20,783 bases of DNA from a virus. The translations under genes were made by a program, and so were the position numbers. The stretch lies in IMG/VR virus record IMGVR_UViG_3300023284_001372, positions 1 through 20,783 of that record. One strand, 5' to 3'. This document shows positions 1 through 6,517 of the stretch, piece after piece. The notes under the pieces are model-generated. The model had not been told where the DNA came from and searched no databases. It saw only the letters and a program-made list of their open reading frames with translations. How positions within the stretch are numbered: the first letter of the stretch is position 1; each line of letters starts with the position of its first letter.

Positions 1-812
1 ACGAAAGGTAATTTTTGAATAGGATTACTAATATCGGCAACAACCCGATTATCAGTAGCTATAATACTGCCTTTATCATCAGTAGTGAAATGAAAGTGAG
101 GAGACCACCACACGAATGACGGGCTTTGTGCGTCTTCCTTGTCAGTAGGATGATCTGCTATGGGATCATCTACGCCGTCTCCATGCCTTTGCTTTTGACC
201 AAGATGAGTTTGATTTCTAGTCCTACCCTCAAACTTAGCATTAGATGATGAGCGTTGAAGAGGCTTATCTGGATTGTAATTTGAAAGTATAACAACTAAC
301 GGCTCTTCTGGGTCATGAGGGTTTTGCAGTACATCATAGAAATAAGGTGCAAGTATCCTCAGTGTTAAATCAAACTTGAATGTTTCGTTATCTTGTAAGA
401 CAGGTACAGGCTTAACGTAGACCATGGTGTTTCTAAACGTCTTAAGATATCGATTGGTCTTTTTCATCTTAGAATTCATTTTAAGGTGCTCTGATAAGCT
501 CTCTAGAACCTTGGTATCAGACGCCTTAGTAAGAGATCGTTTAACCCCATTGGAATACACCCTGGCTAGCTTATCCACAGCTTTACGCGCAAAGGAAAGA
601 TTAGTGATAGCAAAGTTCATGTCTTGAACAGTTTCATTTGTAAAGTTTGCTCTTAAGAGATTTCTGACATGGTGGTCTGTAAGATCTTTGATTACTTCAA
701 AACGTTTAAACATTTCATTTTTACGTTCACGATTATCTTTATCAATAATAGATTCAATGACTTTTTTTCTTACGCCTGGATCTAAAATATCTTTTTCTGA
801 GGAAATTTTCAT
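1..812 (-). CDS. Phage portal protein, N-terminal part (cut by window edge)
   Basis: An open frame of about 270 codons starts at an ATG at 812 (MKISSEKDILDPGV) and runs off the left edge without a stop. The portal is the dodecameric ring at the head vertex through which DNA is packaged and to which the tail attaches. It lies 36 bases downstream of the large terminase gene on the same strand, the usual terminase-portal order. A segment around residues 55-90, with NFAITNLSFARKAVDKLARV, resembles the N-terminal region of phage portals, where helices precede the wing domain. An AAAGG element lies about 11 bases before the start, a weak ribosome-binding site. The C-terminal part, with the stem and crown, is outside the window. 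The call depends mainly on gene order and overall resemblance. Confidence 0.75.
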   Translation of the reverse strand, partial: MKISSEKDILDPGVRKKVIESIIDKDNRERKNEMFKRFEVIKDLTDHHVRNLLRANFTNETVQDMNFAITNLSFARKAVDKLARVYSNGVKRSLTKASDTKVLESLSEHLKMNSKMKKTNRYLKTFRNTMVYVKPVPVLQDNETFKFDLTLRILAPYFYDVLQNPHDPEEPLVVILSNYNPDKPLQRSSSNAKFEGRTRNQTHLGQKQRHGDGVDDPIADHPTDKEDAQSPSFVWWSPHFHFTTDDKGSIIATDNRVVADISNPIQKLPF

Positions 813-848
813 AAATTATAGACCTTTTATATTAATCGTATCCTTTAT

Positions 849-2159
849 TTATCTTAATCGTATCATTCCTGAACGTTTATGGTCACCCGATTCAGGAATT
901 ATTAATTCAACCATATAATCAACCCCGTCACTAAAGTGAGTCAACTGTTTATCATTTTTCATTTTCTCAAATGTTGCTATGTCTTGTGCAACTGCTTCGA
1001 AATCACGCTTAACTCCAGGTGCAGTTTTAGGATTTATGACTATGAGCGCCTTATCTAAAAGATTGTTTGTAGCGAGTTGGCGCTTTCTAAATAGCGGAGC
1101 TTTACTTCTAAATCTTACTTTGTAACGTTCTTCTTCAATTATTCTAATATCAGATCTAGCGTTTCTAGCAGCAGTGTTACGAGCTTTCCCTGCGGGGTCA
1201 GGGTAGATAATGCAGTTCGTTGGATTGATGTTTCTAGCTTTTAAAGCCTCAATCATCTTGTACGTATCAGCGCCCTGACCTCCTTTAAGTTCAATTTCTC
1301 CAAAGCATAAGAACTTATGTTGCTGGAAACCTCTTCTATCTAATTGTGCATAGCGTTTATTACCAAGAGGGATGACATGCCATAAAGATGCACACATTGG
1401 ATCAACGTTGAAATCAAGCGCTACGTGCACGATCTTATCTGGGTCTCGGGTGATACTCTCATCATCGTTCTTTATTGGATCGTAGGCATAGTAGAAGCGG
1501 TTAGAGATCATGTTAACGAACAGTCCCTTAAGGTACGCGTCCAACATAATTGAATCATATGAGTCTTCTAATGACGGGATGTAATCTTCATTTAAATTCA
1601 TTGCATTATCACGCGTGTCGCCATAAATGAGTTTAGATCTTCTCATGGGATCTGCGATGAACTTTTCATAGAGCCAATGTGTGGTTCCTTCAGGAGTACC
1701 TGAGGATACTATTTGAGGATAAGGAGTGTTCTTAATTCTAACTCTTCCAACCACATCTTTGTAACGATCATGAGATATAAGAGTGACTTCATTAAGTAAA
1801 GCAAACCCCCAGTTAGGACCTCTAATCTTTTTCTCAGCTGATATTATATAGATCTTCCCTTTAGACCATCCAAACCTAAACCACTTATCAGTCTTGTGAT
1901 ATTTATACCTGATCTTATTATCTTCTAGAATCTCTTCAAATAGAGGTTCTATGTCTTTCTTGTAATCAGCGTGAGAGGGACATACTAGCCCACCAGGGAT
2001 ATCTTTATTAAGATAGGATAGCTGTAAGCCCTTCATTAAAAGACCGTATGATTTACCTCCTCCAAAGCCACAAGACAAATGTAAGAACTTAGTAGTTAAA
2101 TCATCTTGTAAGACTCTTTGATGTTTATTCTTTTTATAAAGAACTCTTGCTACGCTCAT
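849..2159 (-). CDS. terL: Terminase large subunit (packaging ATPase and nuclease)
   Basis: Motor protein that translocates DNA into the prohead and cuts the concatemer. The N-terminal ATPase has a Walker A motif GFGGGKSYG (residues 31-39, K36), a Walker B segment FALLNE (119-124) whose last residue is the likely catalytic glutamate, and a coupling motif SGTPEG (153-158). The C-terminal RNase H-like nuclease shows acidic positions in ALDFNVDP (D249), YPDPAG (D321) and HFSDGVDYMVE (D411, D414). The length of 436 residues is normal for the family. The start overlaps the stop of the small terminase gene by four bases (ATGA), so translation is probably coupled. Portal follows downstream. Family assignment is firm; the packaging mode (cos or pac) cannot be read from this. 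Confidence 0.95.
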   Translation of the reverse strand: MSVARVLYKKNKHQRVLQDDLTTKFLHLSCGFGGGKSYGLLMKGLQLSYLNKDIPGGLVCPSHADYKKDIEPLFEEILEDNKIRYKYHKTDKWFRFGWSKGKIYIISAEKKIRGPNWGFALLNEVTLISHDRYKDVVGRVRIKNTPYPQIVSSGTPEGTTHWLYEKFIADPMRRSKLIYGDTRDNAMNLNEDYIPSLEDSYDSIMLDAYLKGLFVNMISNRFYYAYDPIKNDDESITRDPDKIVHVALDFNVDPMCASLWHVIPLGNKRYAQLDRRGFQQHKFLCFGEIELKGGQGADTYKMIEALKARNINPTNCIIYPDPAGKARNTAARNARSDIRIIEEERYKVRFRSKAPLFRKRQLATNNLLDKALIVINPKTAPGVKRDFEAVAQDIATFEKMKNDKQLTHFSDGVDYMVELIIPESGDHKRSGMIRLR

Positions 2160-2527
2160 TCAATGAATTCAATCCTTATTTGTTTATCTTCAATTGCTTC
2201 AGGATTGTCTTGCCAACCGAACATATTCTTCATTAAGAAGCAGTAAGCAGCGGTATTAAAGCCTGGTATTTTCCCAAGTGATGCTTTCATACCTGCCTCT
2301 TCCCATATCACCATACAATGCATCCTAGCCATTTTATATGCATCGGAATATTCAGAATGTACTTTCATCCATTCATAAGAAGTATCGAAGTGAATATCTA
2401 TACTTGCACAGAATGACATATGACTTTTACCGCCTTTCATATGTTCGATTATCATCTCGCAATATTGAGGTAGATATTTGGTCGGTTTTCCTACAGGTCT
2501 AGTTGTCTTTTGTTTTTTTTGGGCCAT
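2156..2527 (-). CDS. terS: Terminase small subunit
   Basis: DNA-recognition subunit of the packaging terminase, 123 residues. After a basic N-terminus, the segment RPVGKPTKYLPQYCEMIIEH (about 10-29), then an SFCASIDIHFDTSYEWMKVH type helix-turn-helix, matches the common phage small-terminase pattern in which a PTKY motif precedes an HTH. The C-terminal part has AYCFLMKNMFGWQDN, a conserved signature of this group (MKN.FGW). It directly precedes terL with an ATGA overlap. The start is an ATG at 2527 with an AAGGG about nine bases upstream. It probably forms a ring that binds the packaging site, which would lie nearby in this or the neighbouring genome part. No packaging site was identified. 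Confidence 0.88.
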   Translation of the reverse strand: MAQKKQKTTRPVGKPTKYLPQYCEMIIEHMKGGKSHMSFCASIDIHFDTSYEWMKVHSEYSDAYKMARMHCMVIWEEAGMKASLGKIPGFNTAAYCFLMKNMFGWQDNPEAIEDKQIRIEFIE

Positions 2528-2705
2528 AGTATTGTACCCTTTTTATCTCGTATACTTGTTGTGCGTGTTCATCAAGCAGTCTTAGAACATCACCACAAAA
2601 GTAGCGGTTATAAGTAGCGACTAAGTCATCAAACCCTACGACTATAACTCTTCCCATAGAATCGATTCGAGCAGGAGTATCGTAATCAGACTTCAATGAG
2701 CCCAT
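2499..2705 (-). CDS. Small unknown protein upstream of terS
   Basis: A 68-residue protein (MGSLKSDYDTPARIDSMGRV...) whose stop overlaps the start of terS by 29 bases. The frame is open further upstream, to 2795, but a CAGGAG lies six bases before the ATG at 2705 (and three before the adjacent ATG at 2708), so the shorter start is preferred. It also reduces the overlap with the previous gene to about 20 bases. The core IVVGFDDLVATYNRYFCGDV and the following LLDEHAQQVYEIKRVQYYG are mixed alpha/beta with no motif I recognise. Position between the head-gene group and terminase suggests a packaging or head accessory role, but that is only context. Confidence 0.6.
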   Translation of the reverse strand: MGSLKSDYDTPARIDSMGRVIVVGFDDLVATYNRYFCGDVLRLLDEHAQQVYEIKRVQYYGPKKTKDN

Positions 2706-3054
2706 CATAGACTCCTGAGTCAGCGACTTCTTCGAACTTTTCTGCGTATTTCTTTTTGCGATGTTCTTGGGTTTCGATTTCACGTCTTTTGCCATCTGAA
2801 TAGAGTCTTTCCTCAGCTTTCTTCTTAACTCCAGTTACGAATAAAGCACTTAGATCATGCACAATGGTTTTAACCATGATGCGGTTCACATTAATTCCTT
2901 TTTTTCTAAGCTCTACAACTTCTCGTTTCACTTGAAATAGAAATTTTGGGCATCTCTCATGGTCTAATAGTGTGCGTCTTAGTTCACTTTCCATAGGAGT
3001 GAGCTTAACGTATTCTTTGAAGTCATCTAAGATCTGCTGACCCAGATTAAACAT
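2686..3054 (-). CDS. Unknown charged helical protein in packaging operon
   Basis: A 122-residue protein rich in Lys, Arg and Glu, predicted mostly helical. I do not recognise a family. It begins MFNLGQQILDDFKEYVKLTP and contains a long charged stretch (KKKAEERLYSDGKRREIETQ, about residues 76-95). The start ATG at 3054 lies inside the last codons of the upstream gene (8-base overlap), and its end overlaps the next gene by about 20 bases, so it sits in one translationally coupled string with terS and terL. No Cys pairs, signal peptide or membrane segment are visible. Its role is not deducible from the sequence. Confidence 0.65.
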   Translation of the reverse strand: MFNLGQQILDDFKEYVKLTPMESELRRTLLDHERCPKFLFQVKREVVELRKKGINVNRIMVKTIVHDLSALFVTGVKKKAEERLYSDGKRREIETQEHRKKKYAEKFEEVADSGVYDGLIEV

Positions 3055-3739
3055 CAGCCATTCCGTGTTTACGATTAATACGGTTTGGTTGCTCAGGCCA
3101 CGGTATATTTCCTCTTAGTCTAGATTCCATCTCAGCCATAACCTGTGCAGTGCCTTTATGAACTTGGCCAGGAACTATTTTATCGGATCTTAGATAAGTG
3201 ACTTTATGCGTATGGCTATCACCAGGCATAGGGTCTAATCTTTTTTGGACTACACCGTTTTTAGCATACTTAACTTCCTTGCAAGCAGGACCACATAGCA
3301 ATTCAGGCGCTTTATTGGGTCCTTTATCGACTAATGTAATCTCATGGGTATGCCCACCTACTGCAGCGCATTTATTCAGCTTCTTCCCTTGAGAATTAAT
3401 GGTGTGATAGATATGAGAATGTGCGAACTGTTCCCAAACAGGAACATTATTATAGCTCACGTCCTTACGCATCATTTCAACTTCTAATTTATAACAGTCA
3501 TGATCTAATATCTGATTATTTTTGTATACACGCTCAAAACCACCATCTGCTTTTGCTTCAAGTGGATCGGCTTGTACTGCTAGATCCTCTGAAGCTGCTG
3601 TTGTGACTCCACTGTTCAACTCCGTCCTTGAGTTTGGTAATTTATCATCTTCACTACCTAATGAGTTCACATCTTCTTTTAGCTCCTCAACAGGCTTGGT
3701 TTGCGCATTAATTTTCTTTGATTTCTTTTGATTAGACAT
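3047..3739 (-). CDS. Unknown His-rich protein, first gene of terminase operon
   Basis: A 230-residue protein and the first gene of the run that leads into terminase and portal. Residues 1-70 are polar and low in hydrophobics, probably disordered. From about residue 100 it carries clustered histidines and cysteines: FAHSHIYHTI, KCAAVGGHTHEITL, LLCGPACKEV and DSHTHKVTYL. These look like paired metal-binding strands, two HTH-centred beta hairpins flanking a CxxxC. Zn or Fe binding is an inference from residue spacing; I do not know the family. The ATG at 3739 follows a GGGGGGA ribosome-binding site, with a consensus TATAAT 25 bases upstream. Similar His-rich strands occur in tail and baseplate proteins, so a virion or head-completion role is possible. 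Confidence 0.7.
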   Translation of the reverse strand: MSNQKKSKKINAQTKPVEELKEDVNSLGSEDDKLPNSRTELNSGVTTAASEDLAVQADPLEAKADGGFERVYKNNQILDHDCYKLEVEMMRKDVSYNNVPVWEQFAHSHIYHTINSQGKKLNKCAAVGGHTHEITLVDKGPNKAPELLCGPACKEVKYAKNGVVQKRLDPMPGDSHTHKVTYLRSDKIVPGQVHKGTAQVMAEMESRLRGNIPWPEQPNRINRKHGMADV

Positions 3740-3757
3740 ATCCCCCCCAATCAGGTT

Positions 3758-3770
3758 TTATATAATTATA
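3758..3770 (-). promoter_or_regulatory. Probable promoter -10 element before the terminase operon
   Basis: On the minus strand a perfect TATAAT (3770 to 3765) lies 25 bases before the ATG of the His-rich gene, giving an expected transcript start near 3758 and a short leader containing GGGGGGA. No good -35 hexamer is found 15-19 bases upstream. That space is instead taken by one arm of a 12-base perfect inverted repeat. The lack of a -35 suggests an activator-dependent or phage-modified promoter. Confidence 0.5.
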
Positions 3771-3774
3771 CATA

Positions 3775-3819
3775 ATTATCTAGAGGAGAACGGAGAAAGT
3801 TTGAACCCCTCTAGATAAT
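3775..3819. promoter_or_regulatory. 12-base perfect inverted repeat at operon boundary
   Basis: ATTATCTAGAGG at 3775-3786 is exactly repeated in inverse at 3808-3819, separated by 21 bases. It lies between the stop of the upstream minus gene (3866) and the TATAAT element serving the terminase operon. As RNA, the minus-strand transcript would form a stem of 12 to 14 base pairs, but no T-run follows, so it is not a standard terminator. It could be an operator covering the -35 position, or an RNA hairpin for processing. Confidence 0.55.
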
Positions 3820-3865
3820 CCTACTACAACTATGAATTCAGTTTGATCGCAACTAAGATTTCACG

Positions 3866-4126
3866 TCAAGACTTTTTAGACATCTTTTTTTTACTAAACT
3901 TACTTGTGAAGCTCTTTTTTTGTTTTTTAGCTGGCTTTGGAGCTTCCGCTTGCTTTCTAGGGACTCTTAATTTACCTAAATAAACTTTTCTAAACACTTT
4001 TGTAGCCATTGCGGTGCTATCACCTAAATAGAATGTATAATCATCTAATTTTACTTTATGTTCGCCTTCTAAAGATTGAGTATGAATTAAATTACCCGCT
4101 TTAAGATCAACTTTCTTTAATAACAT
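3866..4126 (-). CDS. Small protein with Lys-rich tail, unknown
   Basis: An 86-residue protein with a beta-rich first half (VDLKAGNLIHTQSLEGEHKV, then KLDDYTFYLGDSTAMATKVF) and a very basic, Ala/Pro/Lys-rich tail from about residue 60 (EAPKPAKKQKKSFTSKFSKK). The frame is open to 4177, but the ATG at 4126 has GGAAGG seven bases upstream and avoids a 35-base overlap with the preceding gene, so it is preferred. The tail is the kind that binds nucleic acid or acidic surfaces. The first half resembles a short OB or SH3-like barrel only loosely. I do not recognise the family. It shares a unit with the following Zn-finger gene upstream. Confidence 0.6.
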   Translation of the reverse strand: MLLKKVDLKAGNLIHTQSLEGEHKVKLDDYTFYLGDSTAMATKVFRKVYLGKLRVPRKQAEAPKPAKKQKKSFTSKFSKKKMSKKS

Positions 4127-4142
4127 TTCGTATCCTTCCAAT

Positions 4143-4406
4143 TTACATATTGTAAACATCTGATTTAATGCATACATGACATAACCGCTTAAATCTATTC
4201 CTAGTTTTTATAACTCGATTGCACCCATCACCCAGACATTGTCTTTCCAGCATGGGCTGAGGTTTAGGCTTAAAAGTACGTTCTTTTTTATGTATGGGTA
4301 CCTCATCTTTATGGATGGCTTTGAAAAGACCACAACGAACGCATTCCCAATCTTCGGTGCGTGTATCTTTGATGCAAAAATCACAGAAAGTCTTCCCAGT
4401 GCTCAT
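4143..4406 (-). CDS. Small multi-Cys zinc-finger protein
   Basis: An 87-residue protein with four Cys pairs: CDFC (8-11), CVRC (22-25), the C57/C61 pair in QCLGDGC, and CHVC (75-78). The spacing suggests two zinc sites, an N-terminal rubredoxin-like knuckle and a C-terminal treble-clef-like finger of the DksA/TraR or HNH-finger type (RVIKTRNRFKRLCHVC). Zn binding is inferred from the pattern. The start ATG at 4406 has no clear ribosome-binding site. It is the first substantial gene of the leftmost minus-strand group and runs opposite to the phosphoesterase at 4594. Possible roles are transcription control or nucleic-acid binding. Confidence 0.65.
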   Translation of the reverse strand: MSTGKTFCDFCIKDTRTEDWECVRCGLFKAIHKDEVPIHKKERTFKPKPQPMLERQCLGDGCNRVIKTRNRFKRLCHVCIKSDVYNM

Positions 4407-4446
4407 TAAGAACGAGTGTACTCAATTACGAGATTTATGCTGCTTT

Positions 4447-4554
4447 TTATTTTCTTAAGTATTTAATTAGACACGCTGTGACTAAAACATAGAGGTTTAT
4501 AATTGCTAGAGTATTAAGAATTTCCGAAGTAATGAACATTTTTAATTCAGCCAT
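4447..4554 (-). CDS. Possible 35-residue single-pass membrane peptide
   Basis: A short frame starting MAELKMFITSEIL, with one hydrophobic segment (LNTLAIINLYVLVTACLI, about residues 13-30) and a basic end (KYLRK), which is the layout of a tiny membrane protein. It fills most of the gap between the divergent genes at 4406 and 4594. There is no ribosome-binding site, and a TATAAT abuts its ATG directly, so a transcript from that element would begin inside the frame. It may be only a coincidental open frame within a leader. Confidence 0.3.
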   Translation of the reverse strand: MAELKMFITSEILNTLAIINLYVLVTACLIKYLRK

Positions 4555-4579
4555 ATTATAAATCTACCATATTTTTACA

Positions 4580-4585
4580 TATAAT
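4580..4585 (+). promoter_or_regulatory. TATAAT element 8 bases before a start codon (leaderless?)
   Basis: A perfect TATAAT at 4580-4585 precedes the phosphoesterase ATG at 4594 with only eight bases between. Transcription from it would begin at or next to the A of the ATG, and no Shine-Dalgarno sequence is present, so the message would be leaderless or nearly so. The matching -35 region is AT-rich (TTATAA-like) and weak. A second TATAAT on the minus strand at 4560-4555 points the other way, so this gap probably holds divergent promoters. Confidence 0.45.
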
Positions 4586-4593
4586 TTGTATAC

Positions 4594-5283
4594 ATGAGAT
4601 GGCTATTGATATCTGATTTGCAGATTCCATATGAACACCCATATGCACTGATCTTTTGTCAGAAGTTAGTAAAGCACTTTAAAATTCCAAAAGAGAACAT
4701 TTTAAACTTGGGTGATGAAACGGATCAATATTGGGGTTCACTTTATAAGAAGTCTATTAATGCGAGTCATACAGCTCAGCAGGAATTAGATGATTCTATT
4801 CGTTTGCTTAAAGACTGGTACAAAGCTTTTCCTCATATGAAGCTATGTGAGTCTAACCACGGTATTCGTTGGAAAAGAAAAGTCTTAGACGCTGATATTC
4901 CTGAACAGATGATGCGTGATTATAAGCACGTCATTCAAGCCCCTCAAGGATGGCATTGGGCGAAGTACTGGAAGATTAAATCCAAGTTTCCATTCATGAT
5001 TGAACACGGCGATGATTGGGGAGGGCAAACTCCTCACATACAAGCTGCAATTCATAATGGGATATCTACAGCAATAGGACATCACCATTCAAGAGCAGGC
5101 ATTCATTTTATTAAAACCTCACAACAATCTTTATGGGGAGCGGTGGGTGGATGTTTAATTGATTTCGAGGCTTATGCATTTGATTACGCTAGAAAGAGTA
5201 AATTTAAACCTTGTATCGGTACACTTGTTGTAGTGGATGATGGTGCTAGATGCATGTTCATACCAATAGAGTCGTTCTTATGA
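4594..5283 (+). CDS. Calcineurin-like metallophosphoesterase
   Basis: A 229-residue protein with the metallophosphoesterase motif series: SDLQ (D8, with Gln where His is usual), LGDETDQ (D41), SNHG (N88, H89), IEHGDDWGG (H138) and GHHHSR (H163-H165). The family hydrolyses phosphomono- or diesters at a two-metal centre. Substrates range from proteins and cyclic nucleotides to DNA ends. The Q10 substitution at the DxH motif and the SNHG in place of GNH(D/E) make it a divergent member, though most metal ligands remain. Its stop overlaps the next gene by four bases (ATGA). A second, fully canonical phosphoesterase lies at 11177-11680. The start is set by the TATAAT and the absence of upstream ATGs; there is no ribosome-binding site. 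Confidence 0.88.
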   Translation: MRWLLISDLQIPYEHPYALIFCQKLVKHFKIPKENILNLGDETDQYWGSLYKKSINASHTAQQELDDSIRLLKDWYKAFPHMKLCESNHGIRWKRKVLDADIPEQMMRDYKHVIQAPQGWHWAKYWKIKSKFPFMIEHGDDWGGQTPHIQAAIHNGISTAIGHHHSRAGIHFIKTSQQSLWGAVGGCLIDFEAYAFDYARKSKFKPCIGTLVVVDDGARCMFIPIESFL

Positions 5284-5519
5284 AAAGATTAAGAATCGTA
5301 GAAATAAGATGGATGGATACAGTATGTTTAACTGACTGGCGTGATGTAGAAGCTGTTAAAGAGCATGAGATTCCAATTATAAAAAGCGTGGGTTACTTAG
5401 TAAAAAAAACAAATACTCATATTGTTATTTGCATGGGTTTAGATATTAAACATGAAGAGACTACTGAAGTTCTTTTAATTCCAAATGGTATGATAATTAA
5501 AACTAAATTTCTAACTTAG
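5280..5519 (+). CDS. Small phage protein of unknown function, coupled to phosphoesterase
   Basis: A 79-residue protein (MKRLRIVEIRWMDTVCLTDW...) that begins at the ATG overlapping the phosphoesterase stop. The pattern is that of a small beta-barrel-like phage protein seen widely in tailed phages: an N-terminal 'V.I.W.D......W.D.E' strand pair, then IIKSVGYLVKKTNTHIVICM and an isoleucine-rich C-terminal strand with a LLIPNGMI motif. Such genes typically occur as accessory genes and have no known function. Its 3' end overlaps the convergent gene at 5511 by nine bases, leaving no space for a terminator between them. Confidence 0.7.
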   Translation: MKRLRIVEIRWMDTVCLTDWRDVEAVKEHEIPIIKSVGYLVKKTNTHIVICMGLDIKHEETTEVLLIPNGMIIKTKFLT

Positions 5520-5759
5520 TTCTTCTACAAACCAAACAGAGGTATGTCCACGCTTTTTACACCAGTCACGATATCCTGGATCATCCATCTTAGGATCATC
5601 TATACAAGTCTTACAAAGCTTAATTCTTCTAAGTTCCTTAAAATCAGGCAAGTTAAATTTATGCATTTCCTCTTGTAGCATCCCTAATTTAGCATCTAAA
5701 TCGCTTGCTGTTTTTTGTAATTCTAATAACTGTTCTAACGTGGCTGTTTTCTTATCCAT
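5511..5759 (-). CDS. Coiled-coil plus CxxC/C-x4-H tail protein, unknown
   Basis: An 82-residue protein with a helical first half (about 5-42, likely coiled coil) followed by a compact C-terminal module: RIKLCKTC, then GYRDWC, KKRGH and SVWFVEELS. The CxxC-x14-C-x4-H arrangement is a plausible single zinc site. The same module ends the protein at 9451-9795 (RIKLCKEC...C...H..VWYVEEL), so the two genes share a mobile domain. Function unknown. It has no clear ribosome-binding site, and it is the last gene of the short minus-strand group from 6106. The 3' end overlaps the plus-strand gene ending at 5519. Confidence 0.65.
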   Translation of the reverse strand: MDKKTATLEQLLELQKTASDLDAKLGMLQEEMHKFNLPDFKELRRIKLCKTCIDDPKMDDPGYRDWCKKRGHTSVWFVEELS

Positions 5760-5800
5760 ATCAGATGAGCTATTACATTTTAATTCGCAAGTCTATGCTT

Positions 5801-5896
5801 TTATTTCCTAAGCTCGTAGTAATTAGGAGTTCTATGACACCATTTATGCCTAGTTTTGTAAGGTTTCCTATGATGATGCGAATCCTTACCCCCCAT
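5801..5896 (-). CDS. Possible 31-residue basic His-rich peptide
   Basis: A short frame, MGGKDSHHHRKPYKTRHKWC and onward to the stop, sits in the otherwise empty 150-base gap between the minus genes at 5912 and 5759. It starts 15 bases after the upstream stop. The composition (6 His, 9 Lys/Arg, one Cys, aromatic YK and KWC) is unlike random AT-rich sequence. The TTAGG before it is too close to the ATG to be a good ribosome-binding site. An opposing plus-strand frame covers the same bases but is Met- and Phe-rich and less credible. Confidence 0.33.
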   Translation of the reverse strand: MGGKDSHHHRKPYKTRHKWCHRTPNYYELRK

Positions 5897-5911
5897 CCTA
5901 ACCGTGATCGA

Positions 5912-6106
5912 TTAAGATGAGGATATTGGATTGAATTTAGGTGATTCTTTCAAATAAACCAAAGCTTTAATCTCTTTTAAATCAATGACTAATTCGCTAT
6001 GTATTTCTAGAGCTTTGGACATGTTATAAGTCCCGAGAGCTTGCCCTAAATACATATAGTCGTGACTAAGCTTTTCTAAGTACTGGGTAATTTCTATGTC
6101 TTTCAA
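5912..6106 (-). CDS. Small unknown protein with TTG start
   Basis: A 64-residue, mostly helical protein (MKDIEITQYLEKLSHDYMYL...). The start codon is TTG at 6106. It is supported by an AGGTGA four bases upstream and by a good sigma70-type promoter whose predicted transcript start lies about 13 bases before it. No motif is recognised; it has no Cys pairs or membrane segment. As the first gene after that promoter it is likely expressed early, together with 5801-5896 and 5511-5759 downstream. Confidence 0.6.
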   Translation of the reverse strand: MKDIEITQYLEKLSHDYMYLGQALGTYNMSKALEIHSELVIDLKEIKALVYLKESPKFNPISSS

Positions 6107-6125
6107 AGTATCACCTATACTTACT

Positions 6126-6154
6126 ATTTTAAGTTATCTAACACCATGAGTCAA
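6126..6154 (-). promoter_or_regulatory. Sigma70-type promoter, leftward
   Basis: On the minus strand TTGACT (6154-6149) is followed after exactly 17 bases by TAAAAT (6131-6126), five of six matches in each hexamer. The expected transcript start near 6119 is about 13 bases before the TTG start of the gene at 6106. It is the strongest leftward promoter I could find in the window and forms a divergent pair with the rightward promoter at 6263. Confidence 0.75.
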
Positions 6155-6219
6155 TATAATTATGTAAATGGCAGCTTATTAGATTCTCTTCTAAGTTATT
6201 AAAATAATTAAGTTTAAAT

Positions 6220-6233
6220 TCCCCTAATGGGGA
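6220..6233. repeat. Small G/C hairpin between divergent promoters
   Basis: TCCCC-TAAT-GGGGA forms a five-base-pair stem with a four-base loop in a very AT-rich spacer. It lies roughly midway between the two divergent promoters and belongs to neither transcript. It could be a DNA binding site (8-base dyad CCCC/GGGG) for a regulator acting on both. No T-run follows on either strand, so it is not a terminator. Confidence 0.3.
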
Positions 6234-6262
6234 TATTTGATACTTGAATATATAGATGCGGC

Positions 6263-6291
6263 TTGACATGGTAGGCCGGATTTTCTATGAC
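6263..6291 (+). promoter_or_regulatory. Sigma70-type promoter, rightward
   Basis: A perfect TTGACA (6263-6268), a 17-base spacer, then TATGAC (6286-6291, four of six matches). The expected start is near 6298, about 21 bases before the ATG at 6320, which follows GGGGGG. This drives the plus-strand group 6320-7862. Together with the leftward promoter at 6126-6154 it makes a divergent early control region. Confidence 0.75.
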
Positions 6292-6319
6292 CTGAGTATT
6301 CTTAGACTGTGGGGGGCAT

Positions 6320-6517
6320 ATGGCAAAGATCATTAGAGTGGTATCAATAAGTGCGCTGATTTGTTTTAGTTTTTCTTGTAAAGACAAAGTTATTACTTAT
6401 GATTTAAAGCTTCTAAATAAGAAGCTGCGATGTATGAATAAAACGGTTATTAGTAACCCATGGCTGAGTTTTAATCAGGCTAATAAAAAGATCAATAGGT
6501 GCGTAAATGGGCATTGA
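6320..6517 (+). CDS. Small exported protein or lipoprotein, unknown
   Basis: A 65-residue protein with a classic short signal peptide: basic MAKIIR, a hydrophobic core (VVSISALICF) and SFSC at residues 17-20. C20 could be a lipidation site, although FSFSC is a poor lipobox. Mature residues 21-65 are basic, with two more Cys (C38, C61) that could pair. It is first behind the rightward promoter, with GGGGGG four bases before the ATG. Its end overlaps the next gene by 11 bases. A periplasmic or outer-membrane role such as superinfection exclusion or lysis support is possible but not shown. Confidence 0.6.
   Translation: MAKIIRVVSISALICFSFSCKDKVITYDLKLLNKKLRCMNKTVISNPWLSFNQANKKINRCVNGH

Noticed and set aside
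424-918. Plus-strand frames of 67 and 76 codons opposite portal and terL
   Set aside because: They lie antisense to clearly recognised genes, lack ribosome-binding sites and show no protein-like pattern.
3775-3819. tRNA-like T-arm (GGGGTTCAAAC on the minus strand)
   Set aside because: The T-stem would need three G-T pairs and there is no matching acceptor 5' strand or anticodon arm upstream.
5705-5920. Plus-strand frame of 71 codons over the 5759-5912 gap
   Set aside because: Met/Phe-rich, no ribosome-binding site, and opposite in direction to the surrounding unit; the small minus-strand frame is more protein-like.
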